A stretch of 64,000 nucleotides of DNA from Alitta virens (lineage: Eukaryota; Annelida; Polychaeta; Phyllodocida; Nereididae): the NCBI GenBank assembly GCA_932294295.1, contig OW028584.1, positions 34,171,969 through 34,235,968 on the forward strand. The letters are read 5' to 3'. Both the position numbers and the translations under genes were made by a program. This document shows positions 13,400-25,321 of the stretch, piece after piece. Every line of letters starts with the position of its first letter. Position 1 is the first letter of the stretch. Below the pieces are notes generated by a model. It did not search any database, was not told the origin of the DNA, and was given only the letters and a program-made list of their open reading frames with translations.

Positions 13400-13591
13400 T
13401 CTCAAATGATGATACAAGAACTGCAATGCAGCATTAAACAACATCAATTGGCTAAGCACTTGTTGTCAATATTAAGCTGAGCATGTGAGTGAAATCAACA
13501 GATGTATGTTAAAGAGGATCACCACATACATTGTGGCAACTTGTGGAAAACAATAAAGTGATGACACTGAAACAGATATAAACGGGTTAAA

Positions 13592-14008
13592 AGGGACATT
13601 CCATGTGAAATGGTCCGATGGTTCTCAGGTCATGTCATAGGATTTACTTGAAACTCCACTATTTTCAGATTTTGATACGTTTAATGAGGAAATGCTAAAT
13701 ATTTCTGGCCTACTCTTTATAGTTTCTGTGTAAGAGCATCTTAAAATTTTAGTTTTTGGCCTAAAAAGAGTGCTCGCAAGTGCTTTTAAATTTTCTTCTA
13801 CTTTCAAATTGCTGTAGCAACTACTAATCAAGATATAGATTTCAAATGTTGTGTATGAACTTTCCTATATGTATATATTAAGATCCTGGGTTCAATTTCG
13901 GATCTAAGTTGTTCAGCTGGTGATAGGAGTAGCCTCAACATGCTAATGAATTTAGAACAATTTGCTTGATTTTTTTGTGGGATCAGAAATTTCACATGGA
14001 ATGTCCCT
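13592..14008. mobile_element. 417-bp MITE with 20-bp perfect inverted ends
   Basis: The left end is AGGGACATTCCATGTGAAAT. The right end (13989-14008) is its exact reverse complement. The interior is AT-rich with no open frame of note. No convincing target-site duplication was seen. Confidence 0.75.
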
Positions 14009-14217
14009 AGTTTATTTTATGCATCCGCAATTCTGTGCTCATTTTAAAAAGCTAATTGATCAATCTGTCAAGGAAGTTTGGAAAACTTTTTTTTCCCAAA
14101 TTCTCCATTAAAGAGATTTACCATATATGCTTCAATTAATTTGGAAATACCAAAATTATTCCTGAATATCAACTTCCTCATTTTTCCCTAAAGCAAAGCT
14201 GACTTCAGAAACTATGA

Positions 14218-14280
14218 AAAATAATATATATATATATAGATATATATAAATTATATATATATAGAAAATATATACATCAA
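14218..14280. repeat. AT-dinucleotide repeat
   Basis: Imperfect (AT)n stretches, self-complementary, interrupted by 'agat' and 'aaatt'. Confidence 0.8.
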
Positions 14281-14932
14281 AGTGCACATTTACTATCCCC
14301 AGCCTAAGCTATCCCAGGCCAGGAAGTATGACTTACAACCTACTAGGTTTCCTTTATTTTTCTTAGGTCCCTTTCTTGCCAAATTTTATCACCTTCTGTC
14401 TTTCTTTCTGTGCATCCTAACCTAGCAGGAGTAAACATCAGCTCAACATGCCAACTTCAATGAGAATGCCCAACCTGTCATATTCATGCAATCCATATGT
14501 CCCTCAGCAGCCATTTTTTTTTCTTCCTAGGTGCTAAAGAGTATCCATGGCAACATATCAGATATGCTGTCATATCTGATGATCTTACAACAAAAATCTA
14601 AAATTTCAAAAAAAAGTTTTATGCTACTAAAGTGAAGGGTCTCTCTTTAGAATAGTCATGAAATTATAAAATTCAATCTCTTTTTAGAAGTCATGAAACT
14701 ATAAAATTCAATCTGTTTCGAATATTCATGAAATTATAAAATTCAATCCTGCTTGTGAAACACCAAACGCAATGCCATAATTCTTTTGTCGATGTGGTAA
14801 CTTGTATACTCGGGTAGCACGCCTAAAATTTAACAATCAAAAACTTTCCTGAACTCGTATGGTTACCATGGTGACACGAAGCACAAAATTGGATGAAAAC
14901 GGGTTAAAAACCTGCGACTACATGATACTTAC

Positions 14933-14959
14933 CTGTACTTGATATAAAGTTTAGCGACC
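14933..14959 (-). other. Possible 5'-UTR exon of the gelsolin-like gene
   Basis: On the minus strand an excellent donor, CAG|GTAAGTAT, lies at 14933/14932. An acceptor-like TTTGACAG precedes it by 27 bases. The position, 2.7 kb upstream of the start-codon exon, would suit a non-coding first or second exon. There is no coding evidence to test this, so it is only a splice-signal inference. Confidence 0.25.
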
Positions 14960-16198
14960 CTGTCAAATTTTACAGTCATTAAACACAGTTCATCCAGTCT
15001 ATTGGACTTTCAGACAACTAGGAACCAAGAACAGGTGGTTGGAGAAAGCTTGCCAATATTAACCCCCCCCCACCCCTCTCCTTCCCCCAATATCTAGAGT
15101 TAGTTCATCTACAGCCTATATCATTTCAACTGCTGCCACATGCTTGGGCAATACCAAGTTTCCTTACTGTACAGTGTAAAATAAGTGCTGAAAAAGTCCC
15201 CAGTGAGGGAAAAAGACATACCAGAGACATACCATATCATATATTTTGTATTATATATACTATATTGCTTGGCTTAATTCATCACATTAACAACAAGTAG
15301 GTCAAAATGTCACCTATCTGATAAATATATACGACAAGAAGATGTAGTTGTACTTAAATATCGCCAGACAAAACAATTATAATGCTAATACAAAAACAAC
15401 AGGAAATTTTGATATAGCGAATGACTAATAGGAAAGTTGGAGAGATTCATTATGATAAGGTAAACTCTCAGTTAGAGCTTTATCACCTTCCAGCATTCAG
15501 GTAGTTAGTTCCTCAACATATCTATATTTGTTTTAGAATAATTGTTTTTGATGCTTCGTGCAAATTGAAAACTTCCCTTTCATAATGAGTCAACCAACGT
15601 AGTGATTCAAGACAATTACAAGGTTTTTCCCCCGTTAAATTTTATTCTACAACTCATCCCCAGCTAAATGACAATGACATCAAAGCAGAATTTCAGATTT
15701 ATATATTTGACACCAATAAAAAGATCATTGCCGCCAGATCAACGTCTAATCCAACTCTACCCCATCCATCTTAAAGCTGGATTGTCACTCAATATGACAG
15801 TGGCCAAAATATATTGCATTCACTTCATTGTCTTTTTAATACTGATTGCCTACCATCCAGAGCCTTGCTGGGTTCACTATCTCTCTATAAAATAAATAAA
15901 CTTCACCTAGTATTTAATTTTTCATGCCATCAAAAATCTAATATGTAAACACACCAAGTGATGACGTCACAATACTCAACGATTGGTGATGATGCCATTT
16001 CCATTGTGTTTCCAATATTTTGGTCTTGATTTCTTTCAATGTATCATTTAATATTTTGTAATTAATGCCTGATAGATTCATTAGCTTACGCATATTAAGT
16101 GTACCTTGATCAAATAAGGTGATTTTCAATCATTTGGTGAAGTTTTAGAAAATAGTAATTTTGACAGACGGAGCTTCACGACGTTTTTCCTTCATAAG

Positions 16199-16262
16199 AA
16201 GCTCGAAGATTCGAACCCAGGACCTTTTAGTGCAAAATATTACCAACTGAACCATTTAGCAA
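16199..16262 (-). repeat. tRNA-like SINE fragment
   Basis: On the minus strand an A-box-like 'TGGTTCAGTTGGTAA' is followed by a B-box-like 'GGGTTCGAATC'. The sequence is too divergent in the stem regions to call a functional tRNA gene. Confidence 0.45.
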
Positions 16263-16332
16263 CCCACTGTCTCCAGTAGTGTATATTATATGACATAATC
16301 TATTAAAAAGAAAATCCCAAAAAAAGGTATAT

Positions 16333-16620
16333 GATTTTAACTCATTTGATGCATTAATTTTGCTATGGCAACTAAAAGTCAAAATCTCCAAAAAAATTTA
16401 TTGCTATGGCAACCAATAGTCAAAATCTCCACACAAAAAAAAGGATATTATTTTAAGTTATTTTATGCATTATTTGCTATGGCAACCAAAGGTCAAAATC
16501 TCCACACAAAAAATTGATATTATTTTAAGTTATTTTATGCATTATTTTTGCTATGGCAACCAAAAGTCAAAATCTCCACACAAGAAAAATGGATATTATT
16601 TTAAGTCATTTTATGCATTT
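16333..16620 (+). repeat. ~75-bp tandem repeat
   Basis: Three to four degenerate units carry 'tgctatggcaacc', 'gtcaaaatctcca' and 'ttttatgcatt', with varying A-runs. They start roughly at 16360, 16400 (a partial unit), 16477 and 16551. Confidence 0.75.
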
Positions 16621-17242
16621 GTTGCTACGACAACAGCTGTTGCTGGCAACTCGCTGCTACACATATCACATTTTGCAGAGCTTTTGCAGAGAGAAGGCAG
16701 TCGGATGTGTGGCATACCTTCCGACAAGCCATACATACTAATCACCCTGCCAGCTTCAACATAAACACCATGTTTATCTCTCGGTCTAAAATACACAAGC
16801 AAAACATTTGCACAATGAAGCTTTACATGAAACATATCCCAATTGGTATTTATGATATTTTTTGGTAGTGTTGCTCAGTAGCCCAGCGAGTAAGGGGTCT
16901 GGGTGTCCGACAATGGCTTCCGACAACTGAACGGTATACATGGGCTAGATTCCTTCTCTATTTCAATTTGGATGTTGCATTAATTACCCTGCATGGGTCT
17001 AATAAAGTTTACTTGATTTTGATGTCGTTCATATTATAACTTCTCGTCATTCTGTCCAGCAGCAGCGTATATTGGACAAGGTAGTCTGAAGGGACAGCTG
17101 TGAAGTATGTTGGATGGCTGCTGTGTGTGTTGTACCATGAATATAATGAAAAAATTAGAAGTCACAAAATATTCTTTGTTCTTCCCATAGCCCCAACATT
17201 ATTATTAGTTACAATAACCAATAACTACTGTTAGAGCGCGAG

Positions 17243-17567
17243 AATAGTGGATTTTCAAGGAGGGTTATCTCTATTTCCACCTGGTGGCTATGACACAATA
17301 CTACAATTCTATTGGCTGAAAAAGTTCCCGCCCTTGACTCTGATTGGCTGAAGTAAACTGCATCCTAGCAGCAGTATTTCTGGTGCATTTTAATGTATAT
17401 TTGACATCTTATCATTTAGTTGATTTCGGTTATTTCCCAGAGAAAATTACATTATGGAATCAGTTAAGTATGACCTACTATGTATGAAAAGCAAAATGAG
17501 TAATAAGAGGAGAGGAAAGGCTTATGTCTTGCTGAATTCAGGGCTGCTCAGTGAAAAGACTCTATTG
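17243..17567 (+). repeat. 0.32-kb interspersed repeat, copy 2
   Basis: Same family as 636-958, and collinear along its length from AATAGTGGATTTTC to AAAGACTCTATTG. A G-run follows it at 17786-17808 ('gggggtggtgggg...'). Confidence 0.75.
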
Positions 17568-17967
17568 CTCAAATACCTTCATCAACTGCGGGTCAATGAG
17601 TACTGAGCCATCAAAACCTTCCAAATATTTCAGAAGCGAGGATCAAAGGATTTTCAAACCATCTTCACCAGAGGACTACACTTAATGTGTACTGGATGTG
17701 TACAGCCAAACGGCCCAACCAGCAGCAAAGGCTTTAGATCAGCAATTGCCAGCTGGACTCGCAGCTCTCTCCCCTTCAAGTGGGGGTGGTGGGGGGGGGG
17801 GGGGGGGGTTATATCTGGGGCCCATTAAGCTACTTCAGCCAACTTTAGCCCCTCCTTGCTCCCAGTTGCTCTAGTAACCCTGGTTATCCTACCTATCACC
17901 TCAGAAGCTGAACTCTAAAGAAAGAGGTGCTTGTCCCTCTCTTGAACAAGTTAAGAAAGTTGACCCT

Positions 17968-18112
17968 CACTGGTGGATCCAGGCCTGCCTGTGCGGGGGA
18001 GGGGGGCGCAAAGCATGACTGAAAGAGATTCCTGTCAGTGATTTCATAAAACATATAGAACAATTAAGGCTATGCCCCCCCCCCCCACCCTGGAACCCTG
18101 GATCCACCAGGG
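17968..18112. mobile_element. hAT-type MITE (145 bp)
   Basis: The left end is CACTGGTGGATCCAGG. The reverse complement of the right end is CCCTGGTGGATCCAGG. It is flanked by TTGACCCT (17960-17967) and TTGACACT (18113-18120), an 8-bp duplication with one mismatch, as expected for hAT elements. A G-rich run lies near the left end and a C-run near the right. Confidence 0.72.
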
Positions 18113-18167
18113 TTGACACTACAGTATTAAGATATGAAATCATATTCAACAGCCACAACATCTATTA

Positions 18168-18357
18168 TGTGTGTGTGTGTGTGATTAGGGCTTTACGTCC
18201 TGTATTTCTGCACCAGTTGGGCTAATTAGGACAGGCAGAGACCATGGCAATGAGACGAAGGATGAAACAGCCATCCAACTTAGGCTCGACCGGGAATCGA
18301 ACCCGGGGCCAGCGGTTGGAAGCCCAGAGCGCTACCGCTTAGCTAGGCCCCCGCCCC
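18168..18357 (-). mobile_element. tRNA-derived SINE, copy 1
   Basis: On the minus strand the head has an A box (TAGCTAAGCGG) and a B box (GGTTCGATTCC) at tRNA-like spacing. A unique body follows ('cttcgtctcattgcc', 'gcccaactggtgcagaaa') and the tail is (AC)n. The flanking 15-bp sequence CCACAACATCTATTA at 18153-18167 is repeated exactly at 18358-18372, a target-site duplication that shows LINE-type retroposition. It is the same family as 48818-49021. Confidence 0.85.
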
Positions 18358-18954
18358 CCACAACATCTATTACAAAGTAATTAAGTCTATTCTGGATGAC
18401 ATAGTACCTCACAGAAGATATGTACATCCCGTGACCTGTTCAAGTCAGTTACCATATTCAATCCATCTAATGACACCTGCTATTTTTCATAACTCATTTA
18501 AATTTAACAATTCAATAACAACACTACTCCATGTTTGGGCACTTACTACTGTCTTTCTCATAAATTAACTTATATTCTATATCGGAAGATGACATTTATT
18601 ACAGCTGTGAGTGACTGAGTGGCCTTTTTATAGGTCATACAATTTTATTTAATTACTTTTAAAAGGCTTCATGTATCATGTGCATGATGGTCGCAAATAA
18701 CACACAATCGTCAGGAGTGTTGTCCATTTTAGATATATTGCGTCACAATTTATGTGAATTGTATAAAATAAGTCTAGTAAATAACTTGATCATTACATGA
18801 TTGTGTAACTTGGTAGTGACCTTTTCTGAGTGAAGCCACGTTAGTTCATCTACAATGCACTACACCTGTTGATCCACACTGATGGTACACCTGTTATGTT
18901 AGGTTGACGGGTTGACAGGTGTAAAACAACCTCACAGAAAAACAAGTTCAGGGA

Positions 18955-19288
18955 CAAATGGAGTCTTTTTACTGAGCAGCCCTGAATTCAGCAACATATA
19001 AGTCTTTCCTCTCCTCTTATTACTTATTTTGCTGAGACATAGTAGGTCATACCTAACAGACTCCAAAAATATAATTTACTCAGGGAAATAACAGAAATCA
19101 ACTAAATGAATATAAAATGATAAAAAGTCGAATATACATTAAAATGCACTAAGAATACTGCTGCTGGGGATGCAGTTTGCTTCAGCTAATCAGAGTTAAG
19201 GGCGATAACCTTTGAGCCAATAGAATGACAGTAGTCTGTCATAGCCACCTGCTGGAAATACAGATTATCTTCCAAGAAAATCCACTAT
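18955..19288 (-). repeat. 0.32-kb interspersed repeat, copy 3 (inverted)
   Basis: Reverse-complement copy of the family at 636-958 and 17243-17567. It is recognisable from 'gagcagccctgaattcag' at one end to 'gaaaatccactatt' at the other. Confidence 0.75.
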
Positions 19289-19556
19289 TTCAACAGCAGC
19301 ATCAGCTTACTAGGATATCTCAGTCTGTAATTTCATAGAGGACGAAGACTTTTCTTGGTAAGAGAAAGATGTATAAAAGGTTTCTTGGTCATAATGACCA
19401 AGTTTTAAAAGTAACTTATTAGGGTACAGGTGCCACACTAGTAACTGCATTTGATCATCGAATGATCATTAAATGACTACAAGAAGCAAGCCTTTGAAAT
19501 ATGGTGTTAACAACGATTCTCTCTCATTGTATTAATGTGAATATTACAAGATAGAT

Positions 19557-19790
19557 GTGGAAAGTGCAGCCTTCTAAGGCAAGTTCTTGCCGCTATCAAG
19601 GGTTGATTGATGAGGTGAGAGAGAGAGAAGGAGTCCACCCATGTTATACACATTTACCCCATGGGTGGGATCTTTTACTTGCCTCAGCATCGAAACTGAG
19701 TACAAGGGACAGCCAATTTAATGTCTCATCTGAACGACATCCAGCCGGGATGTGGCTCATGAAGGGTGCCCGAGCCCGGGATTGAACCCT
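19557..19790 (+). repeat. SINE-like repeat (family B), copy 2
   Basis: Longer copy of the element at 2215-2365, in the opposite orientation. It ends with 'cgagcccgggattgaaccct', which resembles a tRNA B box. Not a functional tRNA. Confidence 0.6.
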
Positions 19791-19799
19791 ACAAAATCT

Positions 19800-22100
19800 T
19801 GTATATATATTCAAGGAAAATCCCTAATAGTGGTAGTAAAAACAAGTAGTGGTAGAAAATCCAAGGACGTTTACCCTAACATTGATGCTTAATTGTGTCT
19901 TTCAACTAGATTACAGTTTCTCCCATTTCTTCCCCCCACCCCCAACTCAATAAAATTGTGCCACCAAATCAAATAGCATAGAAAATTTGTACATATATAC
20001 ACATTGAAAGAAACCAAAAATGACTAACTCTGATGACTAATAAAAACATGATCCAGGTCACTCCACAGTTCACAATCATATATTGGCAAAGTAATAAGTG
20101 TATCAAGCCAGCTGTTAAATATGTACACAAATATGGGGAAACATACATCCTGATAGAGCATACCGTAGTTATTAAAATACCACTACAACTTTGATTACAA
20201 AGGTCTCTTTATTATACGTCTGAAGTAGAGTCGTCATCAGACTAGATTTTGCTCAGTTTTTCACCTTCTAATATGCACTGTCTGTTCTCAATGCCAGTGC
20301 TGGGGAATTAGCTAAATAGTTATTAACCCTGGTTTGTAATCATGTGGATACGTTATATTTTGGCAATGGTGAGTAACTGTTTATGGAATTGTAGGGGGAG
20401 AATGGAATGCCATAAAACAACTAAAAGGTGTTAGCCAGGTGCCCCTATAAAAAAACGAAAACAAACCAGAACAGTGCTTTGTCCCACTAGATGAGTAAAA
20501 CCAGTATGTTCATACTTTGCCACAAAGAAAAAATACCTTGGGTTTTATATACCAAAACTTGTGTTTGTTTAAAGCAAAAGTTAAATGTACGTGAATACAA
20601 AATAGATTATATGCATAAGTACTCTAAAAAAATTGATAATACATCTACCATTGCCAGTCATTGAACATTATTTAGACCTAATTGCAATTAATATAATTGT
20701 GAGCACTTTATTATTAATAATAAATAATTATTACCCAACCTTACTTTCAGAAACTTGACATGGTTCAATTCATAATACAATAAGTACTCTTCATGAAATG
20801 CTCACCTGAAGTAAAACTAGGTAATTCATTACTAACTCTTTGTAGGAACTGCAAGTTAAAACTGCAACTAACATCTCAAGTCATCCTGAAAGCAACTCAT
20901 GCTACCTACATACAGACAGTACTGTTTACAAGTTAAAGTTCTATAATCACAGAACAAACCACTACATTTTGCAACATTCAGTGTACACACCTGACCATTT
21001 ATTCACTAATGAATCCAATTAACTACAGGTAAATATAATTAAAGTTAGCACATACCAAACTACTGACCTTTCTCTGTTTATAGTAGAAATGTGAGTTCAC
21101 TTGTGCCCACAGGCTTTTATGCCCACTCTCCAACCTGAGGTCAGATGTTACTCATCATGAGGGAGGCCCTGAAGGGGGGCGGGGATTCCCTACCACTTCC
21201 TGGATCACCACTGACCACCGGGGCACTGTTGGGGGTTTTGTGATAACTACTATCTTGCATCTTTATGTATTCCATTACAAATTCCTTGGAAGTTGGAAAG
21301 TCTTATAGACTGAACCCCCATGATCACACTGATCATAGCACAAAGTAAAATATATATAAATAGCACAAAGGAATCTGCAATTCAACACCGACAGAAATTT
21401 TGGGTTTTTATCATACATTGTATGTACTAATAGTAATACTATGTATATATATATGTAGCAAGTACAGGCGCAGATCCAGAGGGGGGGGGGGGGATGCTGC
21501 CCGAGCGCGCCTTCATTCAGCACAAATTAATGATGTCTTGTTGGTCAGCACTGATGTCTTTATATATACATGAAGTTATTTTGAACTTTCATCTAAGATT
21601 TATTCTTCATATGCTGAGCTGCTTAGGTCCTCATGGACACCACATGTACATTGTGTACATGCAGTTATTTCGAACTTCCACTCTCAGCAAACTCATGCAG
21701 GTTTTGCAAGTTATTTCAAAATACATTTCCACTGTTATGCAAGTATGCAAGTTGAGGGGGGGGGGCACAAATAAATGTTATAAAACATGACTATGCTGAC
21801 AGGTTGCCAAATAGCACGCGATAACAGTAAATACATTCCCCGATCGTCATGATTATCTCAACACTTTATCGATTGTGCAGTCAACGTTTCTCTCCGAGGT
21901 GTCACTTAGTAGAACAAACTGCCAGAAACCGGGTATCGATAATCGTATATGATAATACAGATGACTGACACTATAAACATGAACCTAGCATTATTCATGA
22001 TAAATACCAAATAAATCTTTAACCTAGTTGATATCAGTTCATGTAATGAAGCATAAGTTGCAAAACCATATTGCAGAAAAAAAATTGAAACAATTGCTTA
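19800..22100. other. Gene-free stretch
   Basis: I see no exon, tRNA or clear element here. There are two G-runs, at 21481-21492 and 21757-21766. The first follows 'caggcgcagatccagag', which resembles the start of the hAT-type MITEs, but no second end was found. Confidence 0.5.
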
Positions 22101-22102
22101 GC

Positions 22103-22228
22103 ACATGGCCAAATGTGCCATGTGCATTTTTCATGAGAAGGATAAACGCATGGAAAACGCATGGTTTTGCCTCATTATAATTAGCTAAAATCTTCTCATG
22201 GAATTGCACATGGCACATTTGGCCATGT
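22103..22228. mobile_element. Foldback element, 126 bp
   Basis: The left arm ACATGGCCAAATGTGCCATG (continuing to 'catgagaag') and the right arm are reverse complements over about 37 bp with a small indel/mismatch. The loop contains 'acgcatggaaaacgcatgg'. There is no coding capacity. Confidence 0.7.
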
Positions 22229-22825
22229 ATAGACTCTGACTCAAATTAAATAGCTTTCCTTTCCTCATTCAACATATTTTTCAAATACCACACAACGGCG
22301 ACAAAGAAAATATATCCAGAACACAATTCCAAAAGCCTAAATTTACTGAGCTCTACCAAATAAAAATCTATTACATCTACAATAATAATTTTAATGGCAG
22401 GCTGATGCCACTGGCATATTTTACCACAGTTAATTATACTCCCAATTATCTGTTAAACAACAGACAACAATACCCTAAAATATCCAGGGCATAATGCACT
22501 TCTGTTGGCACAAAACCAACCACCTCAGCACATTTTTTTCCAACAGGACTCTCTGCTCCTACACACTGTGTCATACAACAAACATGTGTACATATGTTTC
22601 AAGGAAATGCATCGATGACTCATACGCTGACCCCTGCAGACTGAATGCATGTACTCTACAGCATGGCATACTCCTTAATACGAATGCATACATGTTCACT
22701 ACAGCATGAAATACTCCCAATGGTATTATATATTTGGCATCCAACAAGGAGGCTAAGAGTAAAACATATGTCAAGTGTTGTTATGCATACTACAGACATA
22801 GCTGACTTGCCTTTCGCAGACATGC

Positions 22826-22990
22826 TAAGTCTCACGCATTCGGCGCGAGTCTCACGCATTTGGTTGCTGTCTCACGCATGTGGACTTCAGTATTTTCTTC
22901 ATATTTTAATGTAACTCACGCAGGGTCAGAATAAATCTTCAACATTTTCATGTAAACTGGTTGGAAAGAGCCAAAACTCACGCATTCACC
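22826..22990 (+). repeat. Cluster of CTCACGCATT motifs
   Basis: The 9-10-mer CTCACGCAT(T/G) occurs at about 22831, 22851, 22871 and 22978, and as CTCACGCAGG at about 22915, within 160 bp. Spacing is irregular after the first three. Confidence 0.5.
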
Positions 22991-23566
22991 ACTCAAAAAC
23001 TTGGCATCTCTGCCTTTTGTTAAAATGATTTAAAAATAAACAATACAAACTTCTACTCTAAAATCTAACCAGTCCAAATTGAAATTCAGCTCTATTACAT
23101 GCATACAATGTCTAACAAAAAAAGCCACATAATTAGATCCTATCCAGACATGAAAATCATATAACATATTAATGACACTTACAAGAGCTAGCCAGTGCAA
23201 TTCTTTTTGTCAAATTGTCACGATTGTCTTGGTAATTGCATGTGGGCTAATTTTGCAATCCCAGACAAATTATACATGATCCAGACCAATTAAGAAACAA
23301 TCTGTGATATCAACAGGAAATTCAACTAATAAGGAAAACAATCCATTTATCAATTTCCCTATTAAAAGTTATCATTTGCACTGATTGCAGTGGCAGAAAA
23401 ATGATTTCTAAAGGTAAATTATTTGTAAATCATGTACAATCAAAACAGCATGAGCAACCTATTAGACTTCAGGAAGCTGACAAACTAATTTTATATCTTA
23501 TCATATCTAGCAATGTAGCATTTTATACCAATTTTATTTTGGACATGTAATAGATCTATAACGTCA

Positions 23567-23599
23567 TTAACGACTATAATATTATATTATAGTCGTTAA
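23567..23599. repeat. Perfect 15-bp palindrome
   Basis: TTAACGACTATAATA and its exact reverse complement are separated by TTA, immediately 5' of the Tc1-like element. Confidence 0.85.
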
Positions 23600-23610
23600 T
23601 TAATATAGTA

Positions 23611-24489
23611 AACTGTCCAAAATAAGAAACGCAAAAGTACAAATCCCCTGTTATAAGAAAAACCAGAAAAAGAATCATGCCATAATTTCTTATACTTGTT
23701 AAACACAGGTTGACCTTGCATTGAAAAAAAAATTAAACCTCTGACAGCACTCGACCGTGACCAGACAACCACAACAATGCAACACAGAAAATTGGCATTA
23801 TGCAACAACAATCAGTCAAAGTGACTCCTTAATCAATTCTTAAGGAAGGTTCAGTCCTTAATTGAAAAAGGCCACATCTTTCATTTTCCTGCAATCAGGG
23901 ATAAAGATGCCACGCCTTTCCAAAATTCACAGAGAAAGGGCATTGGGGATGAAGACATCTGGTTGGAACCTTTCCAGAATAGCCAGGCACTTCAATGTTG
24001 CTGTATCCACCATTAGCAGGCTGAGAGAAAGGTTTAGAGAGACTGGATCATCAGATGACCGTCCTCGCAGTGGTGCTCCAAGGGTAACGACCCCTGCCCA
24101 AGACAGCCATATCCGATTGCAGCATCTCAGAGATCGCTTCAGACCTGCTACTCGAACTGCACCTGCAACACCCAGCACACATAATCGGCAGATTTCAGAT
24201 CAAACTGTCCGGAACAGGCTTCATGAATCAGGGCTGTGGGCCCGACGCCCTTGTGTGGGACATGTCCTAAACCAGGGTCGAAGAGCAGTACGTAGTCGGT
24301 GGGTGGAACAGCGAATGCGATGGCCTGCACAACGCTGGAGATCTGTGCTCTTTACAGATGAGTCAAGTTCGATTTTTTAATTGTCAAATGATTGTTGTTA
24401 TTGTTTATATATACCATGTTATATTTGTGCCTCATGGCTTATTAAAATTAATTTGCCAAACAATTTTGCGTTTCTTATTTTGGACAGTT
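23611..24489 (+). mobile_element. Tc1/mariner-type element, internally deleted
   Basis: Terminal inverted repeats read AACTGTCCAAAATAAGAAAC and continue as GCAAA. They are perfect at both ends and flanked by TA dinucleotides at 23609-23610 and 24490-24491. At 879 bp the element is shorter than a usual 1.3-1.7 kb Tc1 element, and the transposase frame is cut short. The intact ends suggest a fairly recent insertion that could be mobilised by a complete relative. Confidence 0.88.
23862..24380 (+). pseudogene. Truncated Tc1-like transposase
   Basis: The frame encodes up to 172 residues. The likely family start is the internal Met at residue 16 (about 23907), beginning MPRLSKIHRERALGMKTSGW. Residues 16-75 form the paired-like helix-turn-helix DNA-binding region (…ARHFNVAVSTISRL…), followed by a linker with GRPRSGAPR-like 'DDRPRSGAPRVTT'. 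A second HTH-like region comes next ('QISDQTVRNRLHESGL'). The frame ends just after 'VLFTDES', where the first catalytic Asp of the DDE/D triad sits. The second and third acidic residues are absent, so it cannot be an active transposase. It could still bind the terminal repeats. Confidence 0.88.
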
Positions 24490-24490
24490 T

Positions 24491-25317
24491 ATAAATGTCT
24501 GGATTGAAACTAGTAGAATGCAATTTTTAATTACTATTCTTGCACCTGCAGGAGAGAAAACTACCTGATTATTCTTAACAACAGAACATGAGTCAGTTCA
24601 ACAAATTATAACTAGTTCTAACTAGATAGCAGTTACTTCCTAGATTGTACAAAGCACCTGGTCGGCCTGTGGCCCAGTTTGGGCAGGGCTCAAAAGCAAT
24701 CAATTTTCGTGTTCAAATTACCATGAAATTCAGCATGTTTCGCGATGGCATTCTTTCTATTGTACGCCAAAACGTTCAAGTAGGTCTATTATCAATGTTA
24801 GAGAATGGTGAACAACCGGGAAAATGTTTCAGATAGAGAAATTATCGAAATACTTACCAAACACACGAACAGCAAGCTTCAGAATGATTGCCCACTCACC
24901 GGTAAGGAAGTAAGGGTCACGTGGTACATTTCCCCTAGGTGGCGTTTCATGTCCAGTGCTGCCACCCGTGAATATTTACATAGGAATATTTTGGAGCTGA
25001 AAACAACAGAGAAATATGATCAAATGTTTTGCCGGGATTATGGGAAAATTAAATTATGCCCTAATCCATCATGTGTGTGCTCTTGAGATTTTTTTTTGTT
25101 TCATAGAATACTTCTAGATGGCGTATCTGCCTAAAAACTTTCGCAGTCACACTCACACTATAATATGAGCGAAGCTCCGCCGCCGCAGGCTGCGAGCGCA
25201 GCTCACTTCCCGTAGACGATAGGCTACACAGTGGACAAGCCAACCGGAACTGGTTAAAAAATTGATTTCACTTATTATCGCTGTTCAAAAATACATGTAA
25301 TCCTATGGAAGATCAAC
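24491..25317. other. Gene-free stretch with GC-rich palindrome
   Basis: No coding signal was accepted. At 25166-25210 a GC-rich stretch, 'gagcgaagctccgccgccg' followed by 'caggctgcgagcgcagctc', can fold back on itself. Together with 25100-25165 it resembles 42195-42510 in reverse. On the minus strand there is a good donor, GTTTG|GTAAGTAT, near 24857, without supporting coding sequence. Confidence 0.35.
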
Positions 25318-25321
25318 TTAA

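Noticed and set aside
18300..18350. Functional tRNA gene
   Set aside because: The A and B boxes belong to a SINE head with a target-site duplication and non-tRNA body; the acceptor stem is not conserved.
23862..24380. Domesticated DNA-binding gene from Tc1
   Set aside because: Intact terminal repeats and TA borders show that it is still within a transposon copy; nothing indicates host use.
24805..25086. 93-residue open frame as a gene
   Set aside because: No domain, no splice context on the plus strand and no codon pattern; probably chance.
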